Positions 8,722 through 18,800 of a stretch of DNA of 62,960 bases are shown in pieces. Source of the stretch: WS-7 sp035635575. GTDB lineage: Bacteria > Eisenbacteria > RBG-16-71-46 > SZUA-252. The translations under genes and the position numbers were made by a program. The DNA lies in assembly GCA_035635575.1 (NCBI GenBank), contig DASQAV010000117.1, positions 1-62,960 on the forward strand. The letters are read 5' to 3'. The notes under the pieces were generated by a model. It searched no databases. It saw only the letters and a program-made list of their open reading frames with translations, and was not told the DNA's origin. Within the stretch, counting starts at the first letter, position 1, and every line of letters starts with the position of its first letter.

Positions 8722-11700
8722 CTACAGGCTGCGGGTGGCCTGCTTCCGGTTGAGCTGCAGCACGCGCACGTCGGGATCCACCACGACCTTGTCCGGCGAG
8801 AAGGCGCAGTGGATCGTGAGCGCTTTCGATTCTCCCGCCCCCAGCACGACGGCTTCCCGGGCCTCGCGGTAGGACGGTTTCTCCTTGGTCCAACGCTCAC
8901 CCGAGGTCGCGGCGATCTCAACCGGCATGCGACCGGTGCCCGTGTTCTTCACGGTGAGGGTCACGTCGTAGCCCTGGCCCCGCTTCTCCTTCTTCGCACC
9001 GACCACCCGGTACTCCGGCATCGCCCGATCCTCGAACCACTCCTTCACGAACGAGTCGTACGCGACCGGGTCCGAGGCGTAGGGGCGCATGGAGGCAACG
9101 AAGTCTTGTAACGCCGGATGGTCGCGGCTCTCGCTCCACGTACGGATGAAGTGCTGCAGGCCCGCCAGGGCGCGGTCGTGTCCCATGAAGTCGTAGAGCA
9201 TCCAGAACACCCAGCCGCCGCGGTCGTACATCACGGTCTCGTCCGACTCGCGCTTTCCGTCGATGTCGTACATGGGGCGCTCGTCGTCCACGCGCCGGCG
9301 GTCGCCATAGCGGGATTCGATTCCCTTCGCGAACTCCATGCGCCCCCGCGGGCCCTTCACCTTCTCGAAGAGGAGCAGCGTCGAGAAGTGCGCCATGCCC
9401 TCGCTCAGGAAGTCCCCGTTGGGGCCATTCGCGGGGGTCAGGATGTTCCCCCACCATTGATGGGCCGCCTCGTGGGCCGTGACCAGGAACGTGGCATTGG
9501 TCTTGGCGTCGTTCTTGGTCAGGAATCCGATGTTCTCCGAAAACGTGATGTTCGTCCCGAAGCCTTGGGCGTAGCCGGCGAGCGCCGGGAACTCGGAGAG
9601 CTTGAGCTCGCGCCAGGGATACGGAAGGAACCACTCCGAGTACCAGCGCCGCGCCGCGTCGAGCGTCGAGGACATTTCCTCGATGTTGTAGGGATGCGCG
9701 GCGCTGTAGAAGATCGTCGTCCCGTGGCCCTGCTTCGTCTTCCACTTACCACAGACGATGTTCAGGATCTTGATCGGGTGATCGGTCTCCCAGACCTGGG
9801 TGCGCCGGCCATCCTTCACGGTGTTGCTCGTGCAGACGCCCGGTCCGTTGAGCGTGTAGTCGGCGGGGCCCGTGATGGAAACCCGCGCCGGGAACCACGC
9901 GGTCGCGCCGTAGCCCGCGCGCGTGATCCCCTTCCAGTAATCGCGCGGATACTTGCGCGCCTCCGTCTTGTTGTCCTTCGTCTCCCCCACGCCTTCCATG
10001 AAGCCGAGCACCGGGAGGAAGCTCGGCTGGAAGCCGGTGAGCACGACGCCCGAAGGCAGGACGAACTCGTCCGTGTTCGCGCCATTCTTGGTGACTCCCT
10101 TGGGAAGGAAGCCGTCCCATTTCCAGCCGATCACGACGCTGTCCCCCCTCGCGAGCGGCCGCGCGGGAGTGAAGACGTAGAGGTGCTTCCGGTCCTCCGG
10201 TTGGTACGCCTTCCCGTCCATCGTCCACTCGAGGTGGTTCCAGTCGAGCCCGCCCGTGAGTGGAATCTGCGTGAGCGTGGAGTCGAGCCCGTTCACGAGG
10301 GTGAAGGTTCCGGCGCTCGAGAGCCCATGACGCCTGGGATCCACCTTCACCGCGACGTCCACGCGCGCGATGTCCGGCAGCGGGGCGTCGAGCCAGGTCT
10401 TGAGATTCTTGGCCCAGTAATCCTTCGTCTCCTTCTTGAAGGCGCCTCCGTCGAGGCCATTCGTGACCTGGAAGATGAGGACGGTCCAGGCCGCGACCGG
10501 CACCAGCGCGAAGCCCGCGAGTTTGAGCGCCGTCCCGCCGAGGCGGCGGGGCGCCAGTCGATGAATGGTGCGGACGGCGTCCGCGCTCCTACGGTCGAAG
10601 AACTTCACGGCCAGCGCCACGAAGAACACCGCACCGCCCAGCACCATGAGCCGATTCACGACGAGCGCCAGGCGGTCGGTCTCGAAGAACCCCAGATCGC
10701 TCCAGCGCAGCGCGCGTCCCCAGAGCGGCCAGTTGCCGGCCCAGCTGATCTCGCCGGTGAGGGTCCGGAAGCCCGTGTAGATGAGCACGCCGAGCGCGAT
10801 CGCGTACGCGGCGTACCGGTTCCCCACGGCGGCGTAGATCGCGGTGACGAACGCGGTCCAGAACAGGAACGTGGGAATGAGGAGCAGCCCCCAGATCAAC
10901 ACATAAGGCTCGAGCGAGAACGGCACCGTATGCTGCACGAGCAGCGCGATCGCGCTCGCGACGAGGGATGCCGCCAGCACCACGAGGGCGACCAGGCTGT
11001 TCGCGACCGCCTTCCCCGCGAGGAACGCGCCGGTGCGGCACGGAGTCGCATAGAGGATCTGCGAGAGCTTCGTCGTTCGCTCCCGCTCCAGGGACTCCAC
11101 CGTGTAGAAGAGAAGCAGGAGCAGGACGAGGAGGATCGTCTGGTTGGCGATCGCCACCGCGCTCGTGCCGGGGGTAAGCAAGACGGGAGTGTCGAAGGCG
11201 CCCACCGCGAGGAGCGAGTTGCCCAGCACCTGGACGAGAATGAGCGGGATGAAAATGTAGAGGCCGGGCTGACGCGCCAGCTCCCGCAGCTCCGTGCGCG
11301 CGACCGTCGCGACGCAGGAGAGGAACCCGGGCTGGCGTCCGGTCATGCCGAGACCGGCCAGGGCCGGGCCGTGCGCAGGCTCCGACGCGATCGGACCGGC
11401 GGCCGGCTCACCGGCGCGCGCCTTCGTCTGACGCTTGGAGATCACGACGCCGCGCAGGGACCGGGCCACCGCCCGCTCCGTGAGCAGCACGCCGCCGAAG
11501 CCCAGCAAGAGGAGCCACGCGCGGTTCAGCCAGAAGAGCGCGTCGTAAGGCACAGGACTCTTGTTGTAGTACTCCACGCCGCGATCCACTTTCAGCAGGC
11601 TCTCGTTGAGCCACCGATACCCTGATGGCTCCACGACTTGAAACAGTTTGTTCACGCGCAAGTCGAGCCACGAGGGGGACCAGGTCCAGAGGAAGAATCC

Positions 11701-12300
11701 GCAGACCAGGAGTGTCGCGACCGGGAGCACGAAGACCATCACCGCGTTTCTCGTCCGCTCGCCGACGTACATCGAGAGCCCCACGAAGAAGACGAGGAAC
11801 GGAAGCCCGATCGTCAGAACCGGCATGAGGTAGCTCCGGAGCAGAAACGGACCGCGGATGTCCTGTGCCGAGGGATTGGGGACGACGTGGTTGAAGAATG
11901 CGTTCACCGCCACCTGGAACAACATCGCTACGACGAACCCGCCGGTCACCGCGAGAAAGCGGCCCCACACGTACTCGCCCGGCGTGAGCGGCGTGGAATG
12001 AAGGAGCACGTCCACCTGGGACTCGTGATCTCGTATCAGCATGAGTCCCGCCGCCGTGGCGATGAAGAAGGCGTAATAGAGCAGGATGATGAAGGTCATC
12101 ATCTGGGTCTGCGCGAACTCGGAAGTGATCCAGGCTTTGGTCCCACCGACCGAGCTGTCTCCGGAGGAGATCGACATCTTGCCGCTCGAGAGACCCCACG
12201 CGCTCAGGATGAGGATCAGCACGAGGAAGAAGAAGAGCGGACGGCGGAAGGTGTGCTTGAACTCGACGCCGAAGGAAGCGGCGAGACGGCGGAAGCTCAT
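8722..12300 (-). CDS. ABC-2 type permease fused to M1-family metallopeptidase domain
   Basis: 1192 residues. The first ~620 hold two ABC-2-like transmembrane blocks, beginning LFFFLVLILILSAWG and including a second block near residues 330-610. After a linker, about residues 640-1160 form an M1 aminopeptidase-like region with the zinc motif HEAAH (943-947), QWWGN, and a downstream SEG glutamate (967). The residue spacing to that Glu is one longer than in classical M1 enzymes. The exopeptidase GAMEN motif is replaced by YAQGF (910-914), so aminopeptidase activity is uncertain. Such permease/M1 fusions are known in several environmental phyla. The start overlaps the stop of the ATPase gene by four bases, giving a two-gene transporter operon. 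Confidence 0.9.
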   Translation of the reverse strand: MSFRRLAASFGVEFKHTFRRPLFFFLVLILILSAWGLSSGKMSISSGDSSVGGTKAWITSEFAQTQMMTFIILLYYAFFIATAAGLMLIRDHESQVDVLLHSTPLTPGEYVWGRFLAVTGGFVVAMLFQVAVNAFFNHVVPNPSAQDIRGPFLLRSYLMPVLTIGLPFLVFFVGLSMYVGERTRNAVMVFVLPVATLLVCGFFLWTWSPSWLDLRVNKLFQVVEPSGYRWLNESLLKVDRGVEYYNKSPVPYDALFWLNRAWLLLLGFGGVLLTERAVARSLRGVVISKRQTKARAGEPAAGPIASEPAHGPALAGLGMTGRQPGFLSCVATVARTELRELARQPGLYIFIPLILVQVLGNSLLAVGAFDTPVLLTPGTSAVAIANQTILLVLLLLLFYTVESLERERTTKLSQILYATPCRTGAFLAGKAVANSLVALVVLAASLVASAIALLVQHTVPFSLEPYVLIWGLLLIPTFLFWTAFVTAIYAAVGNRYAAYAIALGVLIYTGFRTLTGEISWAGNWPLWGRALRWSDLGFFETDRLALVVNRLMVLGGAVFFVALAVKFFDRRSADAVRTIHRLAPRRLGGTALKLAGFALVPVAAWTVLIFQVTNGLDGGAFKKETKDYWAKNLKTWLDAPLPDIARVDVAVKVDPRRHGLSSAGTFTLVNGLDSTLTQIPLTGGLDWNHLEWTMDGKAYQPEDRKHLYVFTPARPLARGDSVVIGWKWDGFLPKGVTKNGANTDEFVLPSGVVLTGFQPSFLPVLGFMEGVGETKDNKTEARKYPRDYWKGITRAGYGATAWFPARVSITGPADYTLNGPGVCTSNTVKDGRRTQVWETDHPIKILNIVCGKWKTKQGHGTTIFYSAAHPYNIEEMSSTLDAARRWYSEWFLPYPWRELKLSEFPALAGYAQGFGTNITFSENIGFLTKNDAKTNATFLVTAHEAAHQWWGNILTPANGPNGDFLSEGMAHFSTLLLFEKVKGPRGRMEFAKGIESRYGDRRRVDDERPMYDIDGKRESDETVMYDRGGWVFWMLYDFMGHDRALAGLQHFIRTWSESRDHPALQDFVASMRPYASDPVAYDSFVKEWFEDRAMPEYRVVGAKKEKRGQGYDVTLTVKNTGTGRMPVEIAATSGERWTKEKPSYREAREAVVLGAGESKALTIHCAFSPDKVVVDPDVRVLQLNRKQATRSL

Positions 12301-13268
12301 GACGGGGTCCCGGCCTCCGCGGACGCCGAGGCAAGTGCAGCGTCGGCGCTGTCCAGCGGCGAGGCCGGCGAAGCCCCGCGTCTTCCGCGCGCGGGAAGGG
12401 CGCCGAGGCGCATGAGAACCAGGTAGGCATCCTCGAGGGTGACCGGCACCGGAACGAATCCATCGGGAGGCGTTGACGTGGGATCGTAGATTCTCGCCCG
12501 ATCCTTCCCCTCGACCAGGATCGCCTGCGTGACGATGCGCTCGGCGCGAAGGCGCGGAAGCTCCTCGACGCTCACGGTGCCCTCGTAGATGTGTCCCGCG
12601 ATCGACGCGCGCGCCTCGCTGGGCGAGGTCACGGTCACGAGCCTCCCCGCGCGGATCACGGCGAAGCGCGGACAGAGCACCGCGACGTCTTCCACGATAT
12701 GGGTGGAGAGAAGCACGATCCGATCCACGGCCAGCTCCGAGAGGAGCCGATAGAAGCGAAGACGCTCCTCGGGATCCAGCCCCGCGGTCGGCTCGTCCAC
12801 GATGATGAGACGTGGATTCCCCGCGAGGGCCTGCGCGATGCCCAGCCGCTGGCGCATCCCGCCGGAATAGCCCTTCAGGGAGCGCTTGGCGGCGAAGGTG
12901 AGGTTCACGCGCTCGAGGAGCTCCGCCACGAGCCGCTTGCGACCCTGGGGCGCGTGCACGCCCTTCAGGATCAACATATGATCGAGCATCGTCTCGCCGT
13001 TCAAGTGTGGGTAGAAGCCGAACTCCTGAGGCAGATAGCCGAGGCGCGGCCAGAGCGCATCCGGGCTCTCGAGGATGTTCTCGCCGTCGAGCGTGGCGGT
13101 GCCGGACGTGGGCTCGAGGAGTCCCGCCAGGATCTTCATGAAGGTGGATTTCCCTGCCCCATTGGCGCCGAGCAGGCCGAACATGCCGGATGGGACGTCC
13201 AGGTCGATGCCGTTCAGGGCCGTCACCGGCCCTGGATAGACTTTCACGAGACCGCGCGTTTCGAGCAT
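12297..13268 (-). CDS. ABC transporter ATP-binding protein
   Basis: 323 residues with the full nucleotide-binding set: Walker A GANGAGKST (about 34-42), signature YSGGMRQRLG, Walker B LIIVDEPTAGLDP and the switch His in LLSTHIVED. The C-terminal ~90 residues (from about 225) form an extra regulatory-like domain, ending in a Pro/Ala/Ser tail. It energises the permease/M1 fusion encoded immediately downstream through a four-base overlap. GAGGAGGAG precedes the ATG. It is divergent from purT, with 194 bases between. Confidence 0.93.
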   Translation of the reverse strand: MLETRGLVKVYPGPVTALNGIDLDVPSGMFGLLGANGAGKSTFMKILAGLLEPTSGTATLDGENILESPDALWPRLGYLPQEFGFYPHLNGETMLDHMLILKGVHAPQGRKRLVAELLERVNLTFAAKRSLKGYSGGMRQRLGIAQALAGNPRLIIVDEPTAGLDPEERLRFYRLLSELAVDRIVLLSTHIVEDVAVLCPRFAVIRAGRLVTVTSPSEARASIAGHIYEGTVSVEELPRLRAERIVTQAILVEGKDRARIYDPTSTPPDGFVPVPVTLEDAYLVLMRLGALPARGRRGASPASPLDSADAALASASAEAGTPS

Positions 13269-13366
13269 GGGCTCCTCCTCAGAAACACGTACGCGCGGCG
13301 ACGGCGCGGGGTTTCAGGTCGGATGGAATTGTGGGAAAGAACCCCTACCCTAGCAGTCCCGAGCCT

Positions 13367-13385
13367 CGATCGCCATGGCGGATCG
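13367..13385. promoter_or_regulatory. Near-palindrome between ABC operon and purT
   Basis: CGATCGCCATGGCGGATCG contains a perfect 10-base core (CGCCATGGCG) with flanking CGAT/ATCG arms offset by one base. It sits in the middle of the divergent gap, 77 bases before the purT start. A role as an operator is inferred from symmetry and position only. Confidence 0.3.
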
Positions 13386-13462
13386 CGGGCCCTTGCGCCT
13401 CGGGGAAATCAGGACTAGTCTGCGTTTTTCCCGTTCGCCCTCTCGTTTCTTGGAGGCCTCCC

Positions 13463-14686
13463 TTGCGCATCGGCACGCCCCTCTCTCCCAGCGCCACCAA
13501 GGTCATGCTCCTCGGCGCCGGAGAGCTGGGCAAAGAGGTCATCATCGCCCTGCAGCGCCTCGGCGCCGAGGTGATCGCCGTGGACCGCTACCCGCACGCC
13601 CCCGGGCACCATCTGGCGCACCGGTGGCACGTCGTGGACATGACCGATCCCTCAGCGCTCCGCGCGGTCGTGGAGCTGGAGCGGCCGCATCTCGTCGTGC
13701 CCGAGATCGAGGCCATCGCGACCGACGAGCTCCAGCGGATCGAGCAGGACCGCCTGGCGCGCGTGATCCCCACGGCCAGAGCCACGCAGCTCACGATGAA
13801 CCGCGAGGGGATCCGGCGCCTCGTGGCCGAGGAACTGGGGCTCCCCACCTCGCGCTATGCCTTCGCGGAGAGCGCGGAGGAGGTCCTGCGCGCCGCGGTT
13901 CACGTGGGCTACCCCTGCGTCATGAAGCCCACGATGTCCTCCTCGGGAAAGGGGCAGTCCGTGCTCCAGGGCCGGGAGGACGTCGCGAGCGCGTGGGAGT
14001 ATGCGATGAGCGCGGGGCGCGTGCGCCGCGCGCGCGTCATCGTGGAAGAGCGGATCCGATTCGACTACGAGATCACGCTTCTCACGGTGCGCTCGGGGCC
14101 CGAGGACGGCGAGGCGCAGACAGTCTTCTGCGAGCCGGTGGGCCACGTGCAGGTGAAGGGAGACTACGTCGAGAGCTGGCAGCCGCAGCCGATGAGCGAC
14201 GTCGCGCTGGCGAGGGCGCGCGACATCGCCAAGCGCGTCACCGACAGCCTTGGCGGGCGCGGCATCTTCGGCGTCGAGCTCTTCGTCCAGGAGGACCGGG
14301 TCTGGTTCAGCGAGGTGAGCCCGCGTCCCCACGACACCGGAATGGTCACCATGGTCACGCAGGCGCAGAGCGAGTTCGAGCTCCACGCGCGGGCGATCCT
14401 GGGCCTGCCGGTGAGCACGGAGCTTCTCTCCCCGGGAGCGAGCGCGGTCATCTACGGCGGCGTGGACGCGAAGGGGATCGCCTACGAGGGTCTGGACGAG
14501 GCCCTTCGCGTTCCACGGACCGAGGTCCGCCTCTTCGGGAAGCCGGAGGCGTTCGTGCGAAGGCGCATGGGGGTCGCGCTGGCGTACGGACCGGACGTCG
14601 CCGAGGCGAGGCAGCGCGCGAAGCGATGCGCCGGTCTCGTGCGCCCCGTCAGGCTCGATCCCGTGCCCGACCCGGTCGCCCCATGA
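13463..14686 (+). CDS. purT: Formate-dependent phosphoribosylglycinamide formyltransferase (GAR transformylase 2)
   Basis: Converts GAR, formate and ATP to formyl-GAR in purine synthesis without folate. 407 residues from a TTG at 13463: GGAGG lies six bases before it, and the product then aligns with the E. coli PurT N-terminus (LRIGTPLSPSATKVMLLGAG). The in-frame extension back to 13190 overlaps the divergent ABC gene and is not protein-like. ATP-grasp features include VMLLGAGELGKEV, PEIEAIATDEL, TMNREGIRRL, MKPTMSSSGKGQSV and FSEVSPRPHDTGMVT. Length is slightly above the usual ~392, from an insert near GPEDGEAQT. No other purine genes flank it, except the odd IMPDH-like gene 40 kb away. Confidence 0.96.
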   Translation: MRIGTPLSPSATKVMLLGAGELGKEVIIALQRLGAEVIAVDRYPHAPGHHLAHRWHVVDMTDPSALRAVVELERPHLVVPEIEAIATDELQRIEQDRLARVIPTARATQLTMNREGIRRLVAEELGLPTSRYAFAESAEEVLRAAVHVGYPCVMKPTMSSSGKGQSVLQGREDVASAWEYAMSAGRVRRARVIVEERIRFDYEITLLTVRSGPEDGEAQTVFCEPVGHVQVKGDYVESWQPQPMSDVALARARDIAKRVTDSLGGRGIFGVELFVQEDRVWFSEVSPRPHDTGMVTMVTQAQSEFELHARAILGLPVSTELLSPGASAVIYGGVDAKGIAYEGLDEALRVPRTEVRLFGKPEAFVRRRMGVALAYGPDVAEARQRAKRCAGLVRPVRLDPVPDPVAP

Positions 14687-14719
14687 AGGGCAGGAGCGCG
14701 ATCGAGAGAAGCGCCGGTA

Positions 14720-14725
14720 TATAAT
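14720..14725 (+). promoter_or_regulatory. Consensus -10 hexamer before the lhr-type gene
   Basis: TATAAT, perfect to consensus, lies 42 bases before the helicase ATG and stands out in GC-rich sequence just after the purT stop. No good -35 is visible at 16-18 bases, so activity may need an activator. Confidence 0.4.
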
Positions 14726-14766
14726 CGCAGGGATCCCAATCCAAACCTTATCGAGGCTCCACCGTC

Positions 14767-17700
14767 ATGCCCTTGCAAGAATTCCATCCTTCCGTCCGCC
14801 GCTGGTTCCTGGAGCGGATCGGGAAGCCCTCGCCGCCGCAGCGCGATGGCTGGCCGAGCATTCGATCCGGCGCGCATACGCTGATCGCGGCCCCGACCGG
14901 CACCGGCAAAACGCTCGCCGCGTTTCTGTGGGCCATCGACGGGCTTGTGCGACAGGGAGAGGACCTGCGCGACGAAACACAGGTGCTGTACGTGTCTCCG
15001 CTGAAGGCGCTCGGGAACGACGTCCAGAAGAACCTCCAGGGCCCGCTGGCGGAGCTCAGCGAGCGCGATCCCAAGCTCGCGAAGGTGCGTGTGCTCGTAC
15101 GGACCGGAGATACCCCCTCGAGCCAGCGAGCCTCGATGGGCAAGCGTCCTCCGCACATCCTGGTCACGACGCCCGAGTCGCTCTACATCCTGCTCACGAG
15201 CCAGGGCGGCCGAAAGATGCTCCAGACGGTGCGGACGGTGATCGTGGACGAGATCCATGCGGTCGCGGGAAACAAGCGCGGCCCGCATCTCTGCCTCTCG
15301 CTGGAGCGGCTGCAAGAGCTCGTCCAGGGCCCCCTCCAGCGCATCGGCCTCTCGGCAACGCAGAAGCCGGTCGAGGAGATCGCCCACCTCCTCGTCGGCG
15401 CGGGGCGCGAGTGCGCCGTCGTGGACATCGGCCACCGCCGCGACCTCGACATCGCGGTCGAGCTCCCGGACTCCCCGCTGAGCACCGTCTGCTCCCACGA
15501 GACGTGGGAGGAGATCACCCGGAAGATGGCGGAGCTGATCGGGGCCCACCGGACCACCCTGGTGTTCGTGAACACGCGCAAGCTGGCGGAGCGCATCGCG
15601 GCCCGGCTGACCACGGCGCTCGGCGAGGCGCAGGTCACGAGCCATCACGGCAGCCTCGCCCGCGAGCGGCGCCTCGACGCCGAGCGCCGGCTCAAGGAGG
15701 GCTCGCTCCGCGCCCTGGTCGCCACGGCATCGCTGGAGCTGGGGATCGACATCGGCGACGTGGATCTGGTGATCCAGGTGGGAGTGCCCTACTCGATCTC
15801 GGTTCTGCTGCAGCGCGTGGGCCGGAGCGGCCACGCCCTCACGCGCACGCCGAAGGGGCGGATCTTCCCGCTCACCCAGGACGAGCTGGTCACCGCGGCC
15901 GCGCTCCTGGATTCGGTTCGCCACGGGGTGCTGGACCGCACGCTCTCCCCCGGGCGGCCGCTCGACATCCTCGCCCAGCACATCGTGGCCGCGTGCGTTC
16001 CGGAGACCTGGGAAGAGGAGCGCCTCTTCGAGGTGTTCCGCCGCGCGTGGAGCTATCGCGACCTCCCGCGCGAGGAATTCGACGACGTGGTCCGGCTGCA
16101 CACGGAGGGACGCCTGGCGCTGCTCCACCGCGACGGCGTTCACGGCCGTTTACGTGGGACTCGCCGCGCTTCCATCACGGCGCTCACCTCCGGGGGCGCG
16201 ATCGCGGACACCGGCCAGTACCGGGTCGTGATCGAGCCGGAGGGCACCCAGGTCGGATCGCTGGACGAGGACTTCGCGGTGGAGGCGAACGGGGGCGACA
16301 TCTTCCAGCTCGGGAACGCCTCCTGGCGGATTCTCCGAGTCGAGCCCGGTGTCGTGCGCGTCGCGGACGCCCAGGGCGCGCCTCCCACGATTCCCTTCTG
16401 GCTCGGGGAGGCGCCCGCGCGCACCCGCGAGCTGGCGGACGCGGTGGGCCGCGTGCGCGAAGCGGGACGCGACCCCGAGCGCATGGAGCGCGAGCTGGGA
16501 TTCTCTCCGGCGGCGGCCTCGGAGCTGGCGGAGTTCCTGAACGAAGGAGCCCTGGGGCTCGGCGCCATCCCCACGCCGACGTGCGTGGTGCTCGAGCGCT
16601 TCTTCGACGAATCGGGCGGCATGCAGCTCGTCGTGCACGCGCCCTTTGGAGGGCGCATCAACCGCGCGTGGGGGCTGGCGCTCCGGAAGCGCTTCTGCCG
16701 GGGATTCGGCTTCGAGCTCCAGGCGGCCGCCAACGACGAGGCCATCGTTCTCTCGCTCGGCCCGCAGCACAGCTTCCCGCTCGAGGAAGTGTTCCAGTAT
16801 CTCCATCCCGACGTGGCGCGCGATCTCCTGGTCCAGGCGCTCCTCGACGCGCCGATGTTCGGCACGCGATGGAGGTGGAACCTGTCCCGCTCGCTCCTGA
16901 TCTCGCGCACGCAGGGCGGAGGGAAACGAGTGCCCACGCCGCTCTTGAGAATGCGGGCCGAGGACGCGCTGGTGAAGGCGTTCCCTCAGGCTCTCGCTTG
17001 TCCCGAGACCTTGCCGCCGGGAGATCAGCCCATCCCCTGGGAGCACCCCATGGTGCGGCAGACCATCGAGGACTGCTTGAACGAAGCGATGGATGTCGAT
17101 GGCTTTCTTGATGTTCTGCGCGGACTCCGTGACGGCACCATACGCAAGGTGGCGATCGACACGCGGGAGCCCTCGGCCTTCGCGCGCGGGATCCTGAACG
17201 TCATGCCCTACGGATTCCTCGATGATGCGCCTCTCGAGGAACGGCGGACGCAGGCGGTTCTGGCGCGCCATCGAATCGATCCCGAGATCGCCGACACGCT
17301 CGGCGCCCTGGATCCCGAAGCGGTGGCGCGCGTGCGCGAGCAGGCCTGGCCGGATCCCCAAAACGTGGAGGAGGTGCACGAGGCGCTGCTCTGGATGGGA
17401 TACGTCACGCAGGAGGAAGCCGCGGCCTCGGAGTGGCTGCCGTGGCTCACGGAGCTTCACGCCTCGGGCCGCGTGCTCGAGGACGTGGATCCGCGAGGCG
17501 CGACCCGCTGGCGCGCCGTCGAAGCATCCCGGAATCCCAAGTCGGTCCTGCGCGGCAGGCTCGAGGCGCTCGGACCCGTCGTGGTGAGCGATGCGCCGGA
17601 GGACACGCCCGCGGTGCCGCGATCGGAGCGCCAGCACCTGCTCGAGCTCGAGGGCGAAGGGGTCGTGCTCCGCTGCCGCCTCGGCGGCAGGCAGGCCTGG

Positions 17701-18783
17701 TGCGACCGGAGACTTCTCGCGCGCATTCACCGGGACACCCTCGACCGGCTGCGCCAGGAGATCCAGCCGGTCACGGCCGCGGAGTTCTGGCGCTTCCTCG
17801 CCTGCTGGCAGCACGCGGACGAGAGCTACCTGCTCGAGGGACCGAGCGGCGTGATCGAGGTCGCCCGTCAGCTCGCGGGGTTCGAGGTCGCGGCCGCGGC
17901 CTGGGAGTCGAGCATCCTGCCCGCGCGCGTTCGCGGCTACCGGCAGGAGTGGCTGGACCAGGTGACGCTCTCGGGTGAGCTGGTCTGGGGGCGCCTCTGG
18001 GGAGGCGGGAACACGCCGATCCGGTCCACACCGGTCTGTCTTCTCCCGCGCGAGGATCTGGACGCCTGGCTCTCGCTCGCGGCGCCGGTGGGTGTGGCCG
18101 AGACGGAATCCAACGGAAATGGGACGGGATCGCTTCCCAGCTACGCCTCGATCCTCCTCGATCTCCTTCTTCGGCGCGGGGCTTCCTTCACGCAGGAGCT
18201 TCAGCGCGAGTCGGGACTCCTCCCCTCGCACGTGGAGATGGGGCTCGCGCAGCTCATCGGCCGCGGAATCGTGACGTGCGACTCGTATAGCGGACTGAGG
18301 CGCCTGATCACGCCGCCCAGCCGGCGCCGGGGCGTGATGAAGCGCGCGCCGTTCGCGCCGGCAGGACGCTGGACGCGGTTCCGGATTCCCCGGCCGGAGG
18401 GCGCGCCGGGAGTCATGGACGCTTCCGGGCCCGGCGGTCTGGTGGAGTTCACGGCGCGTCGGCTTCTCGCCCGGTACGGAATCGTGTTCCGGCGGGTGCT
18501 GGATCGCGAGCGGCTTCCGATCCCCTGGAGGGATCTGGTGCGGGTCTACCGGCTGTGGGAGCTTCGCGGAGAGGTGCGGGGCGGTCGCTTCGTGCAGCGG
18601 TTCGCCGGAGAGCAATATGCGCTGCCGGAGGCGGTGGAGCTGACACGGCGGCTGCGCCGGTCCAAGAGCGCCGCGGGCCGTGGGCTCAACCTCAGCGCCG
18701 CCGATCCCCTGAACCTCGAGGGCATCCTCACGCCGGAGCCGCGGGTTCCCTCACAGGCCCGCCGCCGCGTGCTCGTCGCGTAA
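14767..18783 (+). CDS. lhr: Lhr-family large superfamily-2 helicase
   Basis: 1338 residues; E. coli Lhr is about 1538. Lhr enzymes are 3'-to-5' ssDNA translocases and RNA:DNA helicases linked to DNA repair. Motifs run in order: Walker A GTGKT (45-49), PLKAL, TTPESL, Walker B DEIH (161-164), SAT, VFVNTRKLAERI, TASLELGIDIG and the arginine-finger motif QRVGRSGH. The Lhr-core region follows (EPEGTQVGSLDEDF, GGRINRAWGLALRK). The remaining ~600 residues, through winged-helix-like segments, complete a full-length bacterial Lhr rather than an Lhr-Core. It is convergent with the hybrid kinase downstream, only 17 bases away. No nuclease gene is adjacent. Confidence 0.93.
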   Translation: MPLQEFHPSVRRWFLERIGKPSPPQRDGWPSIRSGAHTLIAAPTGTGKTLAAFLWAIDGLVRQGEDLRDETQVLYVSPLKALGNDVQKNLQGPLAELSERDPKLAKVRVLVRTGDTPSSQRASMGKRPPHILVTTPESLYILLTSQGGRKMLQTVRTVIVDEIHAVAGNKRGPHLCLSLERLQELVQGPLQRIGLSATQKPVEEIAHLLVGAGRECAVVDIGHRRDLDIAVELPDSPLSTVCSHETWEEITRKMAELIGAHRTTLVFVNTRKLAERIAARLTTALGEAQVTSHHGSLARERRLDAERRLKEGSLRALVATASLELGIDIGDVDLVIQVGVPYSISVLLQRVGRSGHALTRTPKGRIFPLTQDELVTAAALLDSVRHGVLDRTLSPGRPLDILAQHIVAACVPETWEEERLFEVFRRAWSYRDLPREEFDDVVRLHTEGRLALLHRDGVHGRLRGTRRASITALTSGGAIADTGQYRVVIEPEGTQVGSLDEDFAVEANGGDIFQLGNASWRILRVEPGVVRVADAQGAPPTIPFWLGEAPARTRELADAVGRVREAGRDPERMERELGFSPAAASELAEFLNEGALGLGAIPTPTCVVLERFFDESGGMQLVVHAPFGGRINRAWGLALRKRFCRGFGFELQAAANDEAIVLSLGPQHSFPLEEVFQYLHPDVARDLLVQALLDAPMFGTRWRWNLSRSLLISRTQGGGKRVPTPLLRMRAEDALVKAFPQALACPETLPPGDQPIPWEHPMVRQTIEDCLNEAMDVDGFLDVLRGLRDGTIRKVAIDTREPSAFARGILNVMPYGFLDDAPLEERRTQAVLARHRIDPEIADTLGALDPEAVARVREQAWPDPQNVEEVHEALLWMGYVTQEEAAASEWLPWLTELHASGRVLEDVDPRGATRWRAVEASRNPKSVLRGRLEALGPVVVSDAPEDTPAVPRSERQHLLELEGEGVVLRCRLGGRQAWCDRRLLARIHRDTLDRLRQEIQPVTAAEFWRFLACWQHADESYLLEGPSGVIEVARQLAGFEVAAAAWESSILPARVRGYRQEWLDQVTLSGELVWGRLWGGGNTPIRSTPVCLLPREDLDAWLSLAAPVGVAETESNGNGTGSLPSYASILLDLLLRRGASFTQELQRESGLLPSHVEMGLAQLIGRGIVTCDSYSGLRRLITPPSRRRGVMKRAPFAPAGRWTRFRIPRPEGAPGVMDASGPGGLVEFTARRLLARYGIVFRRVLDRERLPIPWRDLVRVYRLWELRGEVRGGRFVQRFAGEQYALPEAVELTRRLRRSKSAAGRGLNLSAADPLNLEGILTPEPRVPSQARRRVLVA

Positions 18784-18800
18784 GCCAGGGTGCGGGGTTG

